A stretch of DNA of 64,000 bases from Sphingomonas mollis (GTDB lineage: Bacteria > Pseudomonadota > Alphaproteobacteria > Sphingomonadales > Sphingomonadaceae). A program made the translations under genes and the position numbers. Below, piece by piece: positions 46,150-55,587 of the stretch. The stretch's first letter is position 1. Every line of letters begins with the position of its first letter. The notes below the pieces were generated by a model, which saw only the letters and a list, made by a program, of their open reading frames with translations, was not told the DNA's origin and did no database searches. The stretch covers positions 186,001 through 250,000 of the forward strand of contig NZ_JAELXS010000006.1 of NCBI RefSeq assembly GCF_016427505.1, written 5' to 3'.

Positions 46150-47655
46150 ATGCGCCATTCGTTCGCCGCCTCCGTGGCCGTTGCCGCCATGCTCGCCGCC
46201 GCACCCGCCGGCGCGGTGACGCTGGTATCGCAATTCAGCGTCGCCAACGGCACCGACCTGTCGGGCCTGACCGGTGCCGGATCGAACCGGCTGGGCGGTT
46301 TCGGATCGGACCTGAGCTATGATGCGGCGACCGGCATGTTCTGGGGCATGAGCGACCGGGGGCCGGGTGGCGGCGTATTGCCCTATGCGCCGCGGTTGCA
46401 GGGTTTCACGCTGGACATCGATAACAACAGCGGCGCCATCAACGGCTTCAACCTGCAGAGCACGGTGTTGTTCAAGCAGGCGAACGGCCAGGATTTCAGC
46501 GGTCTGAACCCACAGATCCTGAACGGCAGCGCGGCGACGCTGGGCGGGTCGCTCGATCCCGAAGGTCTGGCGCGGTTGCCCAACGGCAATCTGCTGGTGT
46601 CCGACGAATATGGTCCGTCGGTGTACGAGTTCACGCCCGCCGGCAATTTCGTCCGCGCCTTCGCGACGCCCGCCAATCTCGTGCCCAAGGATACGGGCGG
46701 CACGACCAATTACGTCGATGGCCGGTCGACCATCACCACGGGCCGGCAGGACAATCGCGGGTTCGAGGGACTGACGGTCAGCCCGGACGGCAAGACCGCC
46801 TATGCCGTGTTGCAGGACCCGCTGGTCGACGAGGGCCGGAACACCAACAACGGCACGACCAATTCCGAAGGCCGCTTCAGCCGCAACGTCCGCATCGTCG
46901 CCTATGACGTCGCGACGGGGACGGAGAAGGCGCAGTATATCTATCAGCTGGAAGCGGTCGCCGACATCAACGGGCGCATCCCCGGCACGGCCAATGATTT
47001 CAACATCAATGCGCAAGGCCGCTCGATCGGCGTGTCGGCGATCCAGGCGGTGAGCGACGGTACGCTGCTGGTGCTGGAACGCGACAATCGCGGGCTGGGC
47101 GTCGACGATCCCACGGCGGCGACGCCGGTGGGGTCCAAGCGCATCTACAGGATCGATCTGGCCGGGGCGACCGATGTCAGCAAGATCAGCCTGTCGGGCA
47201 CCAACACGCTGCCCGCCGGGGTGAACCCGGTGGCGAAGACGGCGACGCCGTTCCTCGACATCGCCGCCGCGCTGCGCGCGATGGGCATGACCGTGCCGGA
47301 GAAGATCGAGGGCTTCGCGTTCGGACCGCGGCTGGCGGATGGCAGCTACACGCTGATCGTCGTGACCGACAACGATTTCTCGGTCACGCAGAGCGGCGCC
47401 GCCAACACCCAGTTCGACGTCTGCACCAGTGGCGTGGGCGGCACGAGCAGCCAGGTGGCGCTGGGCGCGGCGTGCCCCGCCGGCCAGTCGCTGATCCCGA
47501 ACCTGATCTACAGCTTCAAGCTGAGCGAGGCGGAGTATCGCACGCTGACCGGCGCGGTGCCGGAGCCGACGACCTGGGCGATGATGGTGCTGGGTTTCGG
47601 CCTGGTCGGGGCGGCGGCGCGGCGCCGGTCGCGGGTGCGCGTCCGCTTCGCCTGA
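46150..47655 (+). CDS. Esterase-like phytase-domain protein with PEP-CTERM sorting signal
   Basis: 501 residues from an ATG preceded by AGGGGA; signal peptide ends PAGAVTL. Phytase-like esterase propeller: LSYDAATGMFWGMSDRG, GSLDPEGLARLPNGNLLVSDEYG, NRGFEGLTVSPDGKTAYAVLQ, VLERDNRGLGVDD. The C-terminus PEPTTWAMMVLGFGLVGAA plus Arg cluster is the PEP-CTERM signal, cut by exosortase during export. Exosortase is not in this window. It may act on phosphate or ester groups at the cell surface; true substrate unknown. Confidence 0.92.
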   Translation: MRHSFAASVAVAAMLAAAPAGAVTLVSQFSVANGTDLSGLTGAGSNRLGGFGSDLSYDAATGMFWGMSDRGPGGGVLPYAPRLQGFTLDIDNNSGAINGFNLQSTVLFKQANGQDFSGLNPQILNGSAATLGGSLDPEGLARLPNGNLLVSDEYGPSVYEFTPAGNFVRAFATPANLVPKDTGGTTNYVDGRSTITTGRQDNRGFEGLTVSPDGKTAYAVLQDPLVDEGRNTNNGTTNSEGRFSRNVRIVAYDVATGTEKAQYIYQLEAVADINGRIPGTANDFNINAQGRSIGVSAIQAVSDGTLLVLERDNRGLGVDDPTAATPVGSKRIYRIDLAGATDVSKISLSGTNTLPAGVNPVAKTATPFLDIAAALRAMGMTVPEKIEGFAFGPRLADGSYTLIVVTDNDFSVTQSGAANTQFDVCTSGVGGTSSQVALGAACPAGQSLIPNLIYSFKLSEAEYRTLTGAVPEPTTWAMMVLGFGLVGAAARRRSRVRVRFA

Positions 47656-47744
47656 TCGAGCCGCATCGGCTTTGCGTCGTTTTGCGGCGCGGGCCGTATC
47701 TCCTGTCGGCCGCCGCTGATGGCAGCCGACAGGAGACGATGTCC

Positions 47745-48296
47745 ATGAGACGATCGATACGGACGATGATGCTGGCCGTCGCACTGGCCAGCGGCGGCGC
47801 GGTGATCGCGGCGCAGAAGAACCCGATGGTCGGCGGCGCGGCGATGTACCCGACGAAGACGATCGTCGAGAATGCCGTGAATTCGCGCGATCACACCACG
47901 CTGGTCGCCGCGGTGAAGGCGGCCGGGCTGGTCGACACGCTGTCGGGACCGGGGCCGTTCACGGTCTTCGCGCCGACCAATGCCGCCTTTGCGAAGCTGC
48001 CGGCCGGCACGGTCGACACGCTGCTGAAGCCGGAGAACAAGGATCAGCTGGTCGCCGTCCTGACCTATCACGTCGTGCCCGGCCGCATCACCGCCGCCGA
48101 TATCGCCGCGAAGGCCAAGGCGAATGGCGGCAACGCGGTCTACACCACGGTGCAGGGTGAGCCGCTGACGTTCCACAAGGCCGGCAGCGGCTGGGCGATC
48201 ATGGACGGCAAGGGCCATATGGGCCGCATCACCATCGCCAACGTCATGCAGTCGAACGGCATCATCCACGTGATCGATACGGTGGTCACGCCCTGA
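47745..48296 (+). CDS. Exported fasciclin-domain protein
   Basis: 183 residues; AGGAG lies nine bases before the ATG at 47745 (another ATG two codons earlier). Signal peptide ends GGAVIAAQ. FAS1 domain: TIVENAVNSRDHTTLVAAVK, GPGPFTVFAPTNAAFAKLP, YHVVPGRIT, and SNGIIHVIDTVVTP. FAS1 proteins mediate adhesion or surface attachment. It follows the phytase-like gene by 89 bp on the same strand. Confidence 0.93.
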   Translation: MRRSIRTMMLAVALASGGAVIAAQKNPMVGGAAMYPTKTIVENAVNSRDHTTLVAAVKAAGLVDTLSGPGPFTVFAPTNAAFAKLPAGTVDTLLKPENKDQLVAVLTYHVVPGRITAADIAAKAKANGGNAVYTTVQGEPLTFHKAGSGWAIMDGKGHMGRITIANVMQSNGIIHVIDTVVTP

Positions 48297-48333
48297 CGGA
48301 TGCGACGTGAGGCCGGTCTGGCCTCCCGTCCGG

Positions 48334-49098
48334 TCATCCGGCGCGGCGGAGGGCGCCGACGCTGGTGATGAAGGCCCAGACTTCGGGCGGGAAGGGCGGT
48401 TGCTGTTCGCCCTTCCAGCTATCCATGTCGTCGTACATGCGGGTGACGCCGGTCATCATCGCGGGCGTCGCGATGCTGGTGAACGGGGCGAGCAGCGCCT
48501 GCCATTCGTCGAAGAAGGCGCCGGCCCGATCGCTGGCGGGATCGAGCGGTAACGCCGCCTCGATCCGCGTGGCGAGGTCGGTCCACTGGGTGGAATAGGC
48601 CGCCTGATCGAACCCCTCGGGCATCGCCGGGGCGGTGCGGGCGAAATCGGCCCTGGCTTCGTCGGACAGATAGCGGTCGAATACCGCCTGCCAGTTCTGT
48701 TGGGTCATCGTCGTGTCTCCTTGTCTGATGAGCGAGCAAAGGGTCGCGACGTCGATCGGCTCGCGGCGATCGAGGCGGGACTGAACGGAGAGGAGGAGGG
48801 CGCGGGCCTCGGCGATCTCGGCAGCGCGCGTGTCGATCGCGGCCAGTTGCGCGGCGATCAGGCGGGCGAGATCGACGTGGCGGTCGCCGAGCAGGCCGGC
48901 GATCTGCGTCAGGGTAAACCCCGCCCGCTTCAGCGCGACGACGGCATGAAGCCGGGCAAGCTCGCCGCGGCCATAGATGCGGCGCCTGCCGGCGGTGCGC
49001 AGCGGCCGGACCAGCCCGCGCGCTTCGTAGAACCGCAGCGCGCGGGGGGTAAGGCCGGTGGCCGATGCCACTGCGGTAATGTCGATCGTCTCTGCCAT
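48334..49098 (-). CDS. MerR-family regulator with TipAS-like C-terminus
   Basis: 254 residues. N-terminal MerR DNA-binding domain: VASATGLTPRALRFYEARGL, then RRIYGRGELARLHAVVALKRAGF; coiled dimer helix (about 80-115). C-terminal TipAS-type helical domain: WQAVFDRYLSDEARADF, AFFDEWQALLAPFTS. TipAS domains bind thiopeptides or other drugs. Convergent with the fasciclin gene by 38 bp. Target unknown. Confidence 0.88.
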   Translation of the reverse strand: MAETIDITAVASATGLTPRALRFYEARGLVRPLRTAGRRRIYGRGELARLHAVVALKRAGFTLTQIAGLLGDRHVDLARLIAAQLAAIDTRAAEIAEARALLLSVQSRLDRREPIDVATLCSLIRQGDTTMTQQNWQAVFDRYLSDEARADFARTAPAMPEGFDQAAYSTQWTDLATRIEAALPLDPASDRAGAFFDEWQALLAPFTSIATPAMMTGVTRMYDDMDSWKGEQQPPFPPEVWAFITSVGALRRAG

Positions 49099-49143
49099 GA
49101 AACGGTCGATAGCGGTTGACGCAACGTCAACCGCAAGCGGAAT

Positions 49144-50403
49144 TCAGCTGATGAGCAATCCCGCCAGCGCCGCCGACATCAGGTTGGCGAGGCTGCCCGC
49201 CACCAGCGCGCGGATGCCCAGCCGGGCGATCTGCGGGCGCTGATTGGGGGCGAGGCTGCCTGTCACCGCCATCTGGATCGCGATCGACGAGAAATTGGCG
49301 AAACCGCACAGCGCGAAGGTGACGACTGCGACGGTGCGTGGCGACAGGACGGCGGCCTGTTTGCCGAGGTCGATATAGGCGACGAATTCGTTCAGGACGA
49401 TCTTCTGGCCGAACAGGCCGCCGGCGATCCCCGCCTCGCTCCACGGGATGTTGAGGAGGAACATCACCGGCGCGAAGACATAGCCGAGCAGTCCCTGGAA
49501 CGAGAGATCGGCGATCCCGAACCAGTGGCCGAATCCGCCGAGCAGGCCGTTGGCGAGCGCCACCAGCGCCACGAAGGCCAGCACCATCGCACCGACGGCG
49601 ACGGCCAGCTTCACGCCGGTCTGTGCGCCTTGCGCTGCCGCCATGATGATGTTGGCGGGCTTTTCCTCGTCATGGCTCGCCTCGGCGATGGCGATCTTCT
49701 CGTCCTCGATATTGTCGCCGAGCGGCAACTGGCCTTCGGGCGTTTCGGCGCGGTCGGGCATGATGATCTTGGCCATCAGGATGCCGCCGGGCGCGGCCAT
49801 GAAGCTGGCGGCGAGCAGATATTCGATCGAGATGCCCATCGATGCATAGGCGGCGAGGATCGTGCCGGCGACGCCGGCCATGCCGCTGGTCATCACCGTG
49901 AACAGCTGCGCCGGCGTCAGCCCCGCCAGATAGGGTCGGATGACGAGCGGCGATTCGGACTGGCCGACGAAGACGTTGGCCGCCGCGCAGAGCGATTCGA
50001 CCTTCGAGACGCCGATCACCTTTTCGATGCCGCCGCCCAGCCAGCGCACGACCAGTTGCATGATGCCGAGATAATAGAGGATCGAGACGAGGGCGGCGAA
50101 GAAGATGATGACCGGCAGCGCCTGGATCGCGAAATTACGGCCGAGCGGATCGCTCGCCAGCGCCCCGAACAGGAACGAGGTGCCGGCATTGGCATAGCCG
50201 AGCAGATTGGCGACCCCGCCCGACATCCATTGCAGCACATGCTTGCCCCACGGCACGTAGAGCACGAGCACCGCGATCCCCGCCTGCAACGCGAAGGCCG
50301 AGCCGACGACGCGCAGCCGGATCGACCGGCGATCGACCGACAGGACATAGGCGATGCCGAGGATGACGAGAATGCCGGCGATGCCGATCAGGAAACGGCT
50401 CAC
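49144..50403 (-). CDS. Concentrative nucleoside transporter (NupC/CNT family)
   Basis: 419 residues from a GTG with AGGAAG upstream; longer ATG forms would run through the GAAAGTC repeat. CNT family: [32 protein letters not shown] (read in two parts), then [14 protein letters not shown] and [17 protein letters not shown]. About ten membrane helices. Imports nucleosides with H+ or Na+. It lies alone, with a MerR gene downstream and YhhQ divergent. Confidence 0.92.
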   Translation of the reverse strand: MSRFLIGIAGILVILGIAYVLSVDRRSIRLRVVGSAFALQAGIAVLVLYVPWGKHVLQWMSGGVANLLGYANAGTSFLFGALASDPLGRNFAIQALPVIIFFAALVSILYYLGIMQLVVRWLGGGIEKVIGVSKVESLCAAANVFVGQSESPLVIRPYLAGLTPAQLFTVMTSGMAGVAGTILAAYASMGISIEYLLAASFMAAPGGILMAKIIMPDRAETPEGQLPLGDNIEDEKIAIAEASHDEEKPANIIMAAAQGAQTGVKLAVAVGAMVLAFVALVALANGLLGGFGHWFGIADLSFQGLLGYVFAPVMFLLNIPWSEAGIAGGLFGQKIVLNEFVAYIDLGKQAAVLSPRTVAVVTFALCGFANFSSIAIQMAVTGSLAPNQRPQIARLGIRALVAGSLANLMSAALAGLLIS

Positions 50404-50423
50404 CGGTGGCTTCCTGCCGAAAA

Positions 50424-50442
50424 GAAAGTCACGAAAGTCACG
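50424..50442. repeat. GAAAGTC direct repeat upstream of the nucleoside transporter
   Basis: GAAAGTCAC GAAAGTCAC, two copies at 9-bp spacing, 21 bp before the transporter GTG. Same unit as at 17007 and 61143. Confidence 0.75.
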
Positions 50443-50566
50443 CCAAACGACCCCTTCTTCGGGCAAAACGCCCGTCCCATCCCCGGTTCAACCCGGCCAC
50501 TCACCATAAAATGCGCAAAGAGGACAGCCGATTGTGCATCCGCGAAGCCGGCGCTAGCGTCCGGCG

Positions 50567-51235
50567 ATGGAAACCCCCGCCGCGCCTGCGCCCATGATCT
50601 CCCGCTCGCTGTTCGTCTTTTCGGTCCTGTACGGCGGCATGGTGTGCATCGCCGGCGTGCTGGGCGTGAAGCAGGTCGCGCTGGGGCCGCTGGCAGTGGA
50701 GGCGGGTATCTTCGCGTTCCTGTTGCTGGTCGTCATGTCGAGCGCGATCGCCGAGCTGCATGGCCAGCGGACCGCGACGACGCTGGTGCGGCTGGGCTTC
50801 GTGCCGTTGATCGTGTCGGCCGTGCTGATCCAGATCGTGCTGGTCCTGCCGCACGATCCGGGCATGTACCCGCCCGCGATCGATGCGTTTCCGGTGGTGG
50901 TCGGGCAGAGTTCGCGGATGATGCTGGCGGGGCTGGTGTCGTACGGCATCTCGCAGACGCTGAACGTGCTGATCTTCGCCAAACTGTCCGGCGCGGGCGG
51001 CGCGGCGGGCGGCGGGCGGCTGGTGTGGCTGCGCGGGATGATCGCCAGCATCGTCAGCCAGGTCGTCGATACGGTGTTGTTCATCACCATCTCGTTTCTG
51101 GGCGAGCGGCCGATCGTGGGACTGATGGCCGGGCAGATGCTGACCAAGGTCGTGCTGTCGATCGTGCTGGTGCCGCCGGCGATCTATCTGTTCGTGGGCA
51201 TCGGGCGGCGGCTGGATCGTACGCCATCAGCATAG
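50567..51235 (+). CDS. Queuosine precursor transporter YhhQ
   Basis: 222 residues. DUF165/YhhQ family with six membrane helices: VLYGGMVCIAGVLGVKQVAL, FAFLLLVVMSSAIAELHGQ, SQTLNVLIFAKLSG, SIVSQVVDTVLFITISFLG. Imports preQ0/preQ1 for tRNA queuosine. The acidic Glu in AELHG and Asp in QVVDT are family conserved. Divergent from the nucleoside transporter, consistent with base/nucleoside uptake but not proof. Confidence 0.92.
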   Translation: METPAAPAPMISRSLFVFSVLYGGMVCIAGVLGVKQVALGPLAVEAGIFAFLLLVVMSSAIAELHGQRTATTLVRLGFVPLIVSAVLIQIVLVLPHDPGMYPPAIDAFPVVVGQSSRMMLAGLVSYGISQTLNVLIFAKLSGAGGAAGGGRLVWLRGMIASIVSQVVDTVLFITISFLGERPIVGLMAGQMLTKVVLSIVLVPPAIYLFVGIGRRLDRTPSA

Positions 51236-51286
51236 TGCCGTGCAGGCGGGGTGACGGCGGGGGCGGGCACCGCTAAAGGCGCGGCC

Positions 51287-52201
51287 ATGACCAGTCATGC
51301 TCCCGATCCGGCCCTCCTCGCCAAGGCGGAAACGCTGACCGAGGCGCTGCCGTACCTGCAACGCTATGCCGGCCAGACGTTCGTCGTGAAATATGGCGGC
51401 CACGCGATGGGCGACCCGGAATTGCAGCGCGATTTCGCCGAGGACGTGGTGCTGCTGAAGGCGGTCGGCATCAACCCCGTCGTCGTCCATGGCGGCGGCC
51501 CGCAGATCGGCGCGATGCTGAAGCGGCTGGGTGTCGAATCGCGCTTCGTGAACGGCCTGCGCGTGACCGACAAGGAAACCGCGCAGATCGCCGAGATGGT
51601 TCTGGCGGGATCGATCAACAAGGATATCGTCGGCTGGATCGGCCAGGCGGGTGGTCGCGCGGTCGGTATCTCCGGCAAGGACGCCGGACTGGTGCTGGCC
51701 GAGAAGGTCGGGCGGATGGACCCCGATCCGTTGCAGGGCATCGAGCGTCATGTCGATCTGGGCTTCGTCGGCGAGCCGATCGCGGTCGATCGCCGCATCC
51801 TCGATACGCTGTCGACCGCGGGCATCATTCCGGTGGTGGCGCCGGTGGGCATCGGTGCGGACGGGCATACGTACAACATCAACGCCGATACGATGGCGGG
51901 GGCGATCGCGGCGGCGATGGGCGCGTCGCGGTTCTTCCTGCTGACCGACGTGGCGGGCGTGCTCGACAAGCACGGATCGCTGCTGACCGCGCTCGATCCG
52001 GTTGCGGTCGCCAAGCTGCGTGCGGACGGGACGATCACAGGGGGGATGATCCCCAAGATCGAGACGTGCGTGGCGGCGGTGCAATCGGGCGTCGATGCGG
52101 CGGTGATCCTCGACGGACGCATCCCGCATGCGATGCTGCTGGAGATTTTCACGCGGGCGGGTGCGGGGACGCTGGTGAGCGCCAAGGCGCAGGCGCGTTA
52201 A
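51287..52201 (+). CDS. argB: Acetylglutamate kinase
   Basis: 304 residues from MTSHAPDPA. Amino-acid kinase fold: [71 protein letters not shown]. Phosphorylates N-acetylglutamate in arginine synthesis. The N-terminal helix is of the kind seen in arginine-inhibited hexameric enzymes. No other arg gene is adjacent; yggT follows by 86 bp. Confidence 0.96.
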   Translation: MTSHAPDPALLAKAETLTEALPYLQRYAGQTFVVKYGGHAMGDPELQRDFAEDVVLLKAVGINPVVVHGGGPQIGAMLKRLGVESRFVNGLRVTDKETAQIAEMVLAGSINKDIVGWIGQAGGRAVGISGKDAGLVLAEKVGRMDPDPLQGIERHVDLGFVGEPIAVDRRILDTLSTAGIIPVVAPVGIGADGHTYNINADTMAGAIAAAMGASRFFLLTDVAGVLDKHGSLLTALDPVAVAKLRADGTITGGMIPKIETCVAAVQSGVDAAVILDGRIPHAMLLEIFTRAGAGTLVSAKAQAR

Positions 52202-52287
52202 CCGGACGCGCACCTAATCCGGCGCAGGGCTTCTACGAGAGCCTCCGGCTCCCTATAAAGTCATCACGTCCCCACCGGAGTCATGCC

Positions 52288-52590
52288 TTGATCGCGCTTC
52301 TTCAGATCGTCCAGTTGCTGCTCAACATCGTGTGGTGGATCATCGTCGTCCAGGCGATCCTGTCGTGGTTGATCGCGTTCAACATCATCAACACGCACAG
52401 CGACTTCGTCCGCACCGTGTGGACCGCGCTCGGCCGGATGACCGAGCCGCTGTACCGGCCGATCCGCCGCATCCTGCCCGATTTCGGGGCGCTCGACCTG
52501 TCGCCGATGATCGTGCTGCTGGTGATCTATATCCTGGGGCAGATCGTGATCCCGAACATCGCGGCGAGCTATCTCAGCGCCGCTTATTGA
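52288..52590 (+). CDS. YggT-family membrane protein
   Basis: 100 residues starting at a TTG with GGAG seven bases before (no ATG in frame). Two hydrophobic segments (LLQIVQLLLNIVWWIIVVQA, then MIVLLVIYILGQIVIP) with the YggT signature EPLYRPIRRILPDFGALDLSP. YggT proteins are linked to osmotic tolerance and, in some bacteria, cell division or thylakoid-like membrane organisation. Followed by a DUF167 gene, the common yggT-yggU pairing. Confidence 0.93.
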   Translation: MIALLQIVQLLLNIVWWIIVVQAILSWLIAFNIINTHSDFVRTVWTALGRMTEPLYRPIRRILPDFGALDLSPMIVLLVIYILGQIVIPNIAASYLSAAY

Positions 52591-52597
52591 GGTTCAG

Positions 52598-52879
52598 GTG
52601 GACGGCATCGTCGTCGGCATCCGGGTGACGCCGCGCGGCGGCCGTGATGCGATCGGTGGTGGCCGGGAGGGCCGGATCGTCACCCGGCTCGCCGCCGCAC
52701 CGGTCGACGGCAAGGCGAATGCGGCGCTGGTCAGCCTGATCGCCGACGCGTTCGTCGTTCCCAAGCGAGCCGTGAGCATCATCAGCGGCGAAACCGGGCG
52801 GGTGAAGCGGCTCCGGATCGCCGGCGACGCCGCTGCGCTGGCGGAAATCGCGCGCACCCTCTATGCGGCGGCGCCATGA
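52598..52879 (+). CDS. DUF167-family (YggU) protein
   Basis: 93 residues from a GTG. DUF167 fold: [14 protein letters not shown] (as [11 protein letters not shown]), [29 protein letters not shown]. Function unknown. Ends in an ATGA overlap with folD, so yggT-DUF167-folD-marC form one compact transcript. Confidence 0.94.
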   Translation: MDGIVVGIRVTPRGGRDAIGGGREGRIVTRLAAAPVDGKANAALVSLIADAFVVPKRAVSIISGETGRVKRLRIAGDAAALAEIARTLYAAAP

Positions 52880-53742
52880 CCGCTACGATCATCGACGGCA
52901 AGGCGCATGCCGCCCGCCTCCGCGCCACCATCGCCACTCATGTCGCGGCCTTTCGCGAGCAGGCGGGCCGCGCGCCCGGTCTGGCCGTCGTGCTGGTCGG
53001 CGAGGACCCGGCGTCGTCGGTCTATGTGAAGAGCAAGGGCCGCGCCACGCGCGAGGCGGGAATGGAGAGCATCGAGCATCGCCTGCCCGCCGATACCGAC
53101 GATGCGACGCTACTGGCGCTGGTCGAGACGCTGAACGCCGATCCGGCGGTAGACGGCATCCTGGTGCAGTTGCCTTTGCCGAAGCATCTGGACACGCAAG
53201 CCGTGCTGCTGGCGATCGATCCCGACAAGGACGTCGATGGCTTTCACCCGGTCAATGCCGGGCGTCTCGCCACGGGGATGCCCGGCTTCGTGCCGTGCAC
53301 GCCGCTCGGCTGTGTGATGTTGCTGAAGTCGGTGCTGCCCGACCTGACCGGGCTGGACGCGGTGGTGGTCGGCCGGTCGAACATCGTCGGCAAGCCGATG
53401 GCGCAGTTGCTGATCGCCGAAAGCTGCACCGTCACCGTCGCGCACAGCCGCACGCGCGATCTGCCGGCGCGGGTGCGGCAGGCGGATATCGTCGTCGCGG
53501 CGGTCGGCATCGCGAACTTCATCGAGGGCGACTGGATCAAGCCGGGCGCGACGGTGATCGACGTCGGCATCAACCGGACCGAGGCAGGGCTGGTCGGCGA
53601 TGTCGATTTCGCCGAGGCGGTCGAGGTCGCGGGTGCGATCACGCCGGTGCCGGGCGGGGTGGGACCGATGACGATCGCCTGCCTGCTCCGCAACACCTAT
53701 GTCTCGGCATGCCGCCGCGACGGTGTCGAGGCGGCGTTGTGA
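52876..53742 (+). CDS. folD: Methylenetetrahydrofolate dehydrogenase/cyclohydrolase
   Basis: 288 residues. FolD signatures: [17 protein letters not shown] with catalytic Lys, [43 protein letters not shown], and [12 protein letters not shown]. It interconverts methylene-, methenyl- and formyl-THF. Overlaps genes at both ends by 4 bp. Functionally related to the pabBC gene at 23-25 kb. Confidence 0.97.
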   Translation: MTATIIDGKAHAARLRATIATHVAAFREQAGRAPGLAVVLVGEDPASSVYVKSKGRATREAGMESIEHRLPADTDDATLLALVETLNADPAVDGILVQLPLPKHLDTQAVLLAIDPDKDVDGFHPVNAGRLATGMPGFVPCTPLGCVMLLKSVLPDLTGLDAVVVGRSNIVGKPMAQLLIAESCTVTVAHSRTRDLPARVRQADIVVAAVGIANFIEGDWIKPGATVIDVGINRTEAGLVGDVDFAEAVEVAGAITPVPGGVGPMTIACLLRNTYVSACRRDGVEAAL

Positions 53743-54356
53743 TCGAACTCTATATCTCGTCGCTCATCACGTTCTTCGTGGTGATCGATCCGCCGGGCTG
53801 TGCGCCGATCTATGCCGGGCTGTCGGCGGGAGCGACGCCGACAGTGCGCCGGGCTATGGCGATCCGCGCGGTCGGCGTGGCGACGGCGATCCTGCTGGTC
53901 TTCGCGCTGTTCGGCGAGGATCTGCTGAAGGGCCTGGGCATCGAACTGGCCAGTTTTCGCATCGCGGGCGGCATCATGCTGTTCCTGATCGCGCTGGAAA
54001 TGGTGTTCGAAAAGCGCACGCAACGCCGCGAGGACCGCGCCGCCAACCTGTCCGCCGACGAGGTCGAGGACGTGTCGATCTTTCCGATGGCGATGCCGAT
54101 GATCGCGGGACCAGGATCGATCGCATCGGTGATGCTGCTGATGAGCCGCAACGACGGGATCGAGCGGACGGCGGTGGTGCTGGCCGCGCTGTTCACGATC
54201 CTGGCGCTGACGCTGGCGGCCCTGCTGGCGGCCGGGCCGCTGATGCGGCTGCTGGGGGCGAAGATCGAGGCGGTGATTACCCGGCTGCTCGGTGTGCTGC
54301 TGGCGGCGCTGGCGGTGCAGTTCGTGATCGACGGATTGGAAGCGACGCTGCGCTGA
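53739..54356 (+). CDS. MarC-family membrane protein
   Basis: 205 residues from a GTG overlapping the folD stop (GTGA). MarC/UPF0056: [56 protein letters not shown]; six helices. Often called NAAT amino-acid transporter, but function in bacteria is unsettled. Last gene of the compact run. Confidence 0.92.
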   Translation: MIELYISSLITFFVVIDPPGCAPIYAGLSAGATPTVRRAMAIRAVGVATAILLVFALFGEDLLKGLGIELASFRIAGGIMLFLIALEMVFEKRTQRREDRAANLSADEVEDVSIFPMAMPMIAGPGSIASVMLLMSRNDGIERTAVVLAALFTILALTLAALLAAGPLMRLLGAKIEAVITRLLGVLLAALAVQFVIDGLEATLR

Positions 54357-54374
54357 ATTCCGGGCGCCGACCTG

Positions 54375-54554
54375 TCAATGGGCCGTCACCGGTGCCAGCG
54401 TGGTGGCGCCGATCAGTTGCTCAAGCGCACCGTTTAGCGAGATGCCGACCATGTCGAGTCCCAGCGTGTCGGCCAGATCGAGCGACTGGGCGATGAGACG
54501 GGCGAGCGCGCGGCGTTGATCGGGGCGTTGATCGGGATGGGGAAGGTCTTGCAT
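54375..54554 (-). CDS. Small hypothetical protein
   Basis: 59 residues; helical: RRALARLIAQSLDLADTLGL then MVGISLNGALEQLIG. No signal or membrane segment. Convergent with the MarC gene (18 bp). The amphipathic composition and GC3-rich codons support a real gene, but no family is recognised. Confidence 0.5.
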   Translation of the reverse strand: MQDLPHPDQRPDQRRALARLIAQSLDLADTLGLDMVGISLNGALEQLIGATTLAPVTAH

Positions 54555-54694
54555 GGCGTCGCCCTACGCAAAAGCGGATGGTTAAGGTCCAACGAGGTGG
54601 GAAACGAACTGTTTCCTTCCCTATGGGGTACCCGCCATGTGGGCCATCATCGACAAGGACCAGCTTCGGTGCGGTGCACCCCGCCATCGTCCGA

Positions 54695-55486
54695 TCACGA
54701 CGTGACGAGTGATCGTACCGTGTATGCAATCTGGTGGCCCAGCCAGGTCTGGGCGGCCGATGTCAGATGGCATCGATCATCCTGCCGTTTGTTCATGGGA
54801 ATACGGTCGAGATCGGGACCGATCACGACTCCGGCATATTCCCGCGCCAACTGGTCGCGTGCATCGTCCAGCGGCTGCCATTTGGTCGGTGATTTCCGGC
54901 AGACGCTTTCACGCGTGATGATCCATGTAGCGGTCGGATCGACCGATATCAGCCGGCGAAGCTGGGCAAGATACCGGGCCGCCGGGTCCCGCAGCCCGGC
55001 GTTGGTTTCACCTTGCATGAATATGATGATCGGGTCGGGATAGCCCGTCGCCTTCATCGCGGCGAGTGTCCGACGAACCTTCGCCATCTGTTCGGACGTG
55101 GTCCATTGTTCGATGGCGGAACCCGAGATCGCGATATTGGCGATGACCGACGGGTGGCCAAGCGCATCGGCGAACGCGGGCCAGATCGATCCGCTGCGTC
55201 CGGTGGTTCCCGGCATGGGGTCCATCAACGAATAGCAGTCGCCGTCATCAAAGGCGTACGCCGTGGCGGTTGGCCGGTGACGCTCCACACCCGTATTCGA
55301 TGCATGCGATTGACCGATGACCAGAAATGCCTGCGCCGATGACGGACACGGTACCGATACCTTTGGCAGGCCGGTAACGATCTGCGTCCAGCCACGGGTG
55401 GAAATCTGATATACCAGAAAGGCGACGAGCGAGAGTATGAACGCTCCAGCCAGCGTCAGCGCGACTGATTTGCGTGATACGATCAT
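54695..55486 (-). CDS. Membrane-anchored SGNH-fold esterase (sialate O-acetylesterase-like)
   Basis: 263 residues. One N-terminal membrane helix (about 8-28) and an external domain. SGNH blocks: LVIGQSHASN (block I with nucleophile Ser), IAISGSAIEQW, IIIFMQGETNAG (block III Asn), and DDRCHLTSAAQ (catalytic Asp/His). The MQGETNA motif fits carbohydrate acetylesterases of the SASA type. It may remove O-acetyl groups from surface sugars. It lies next to GT-C-like, GtrA and GT2 genes. GC is somewhat below neighbours. Confidence 0.8.
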   Translation of the reverse strand: MIVSRKSVALTLAGAFILSLVAFLVYQISTRGWTQIVTGLPKVSVPCPSSAQAFLVIGQSHASNTGVERHRPTATAYAFDDGDCYSLMDPMPGTTGRSGSIWPAFADALGHPSVIANIAISGSAIEQWTTSEQMAKVRRTLAAMKATGYPDPIIIFMQGETNAGLRDPAARYLAQLRRLISVDPTATWIITRESVCRKSPTKWQPLDDARDQLAREYAGVVIGPDLDRIPMNKRQDDRCHLTSAAQTWLGHQIAYTVRSLVTS

Positions 55487-55587
55487 GTGAATGTCGGTAT
55501 CACCTCGATGACCTGGTCATCGGAGAACAACATCCGGCGTGGATGGTTCAATTGCCGCATCGATCCGACATGATGCAGCGTTGCGGC

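Noticed and set aside
50467..50566. preQ1 riboswitch before YhhQ
   Set aside because: The leader shows no clear preQ1-I or preQ1-II pattern by eye.
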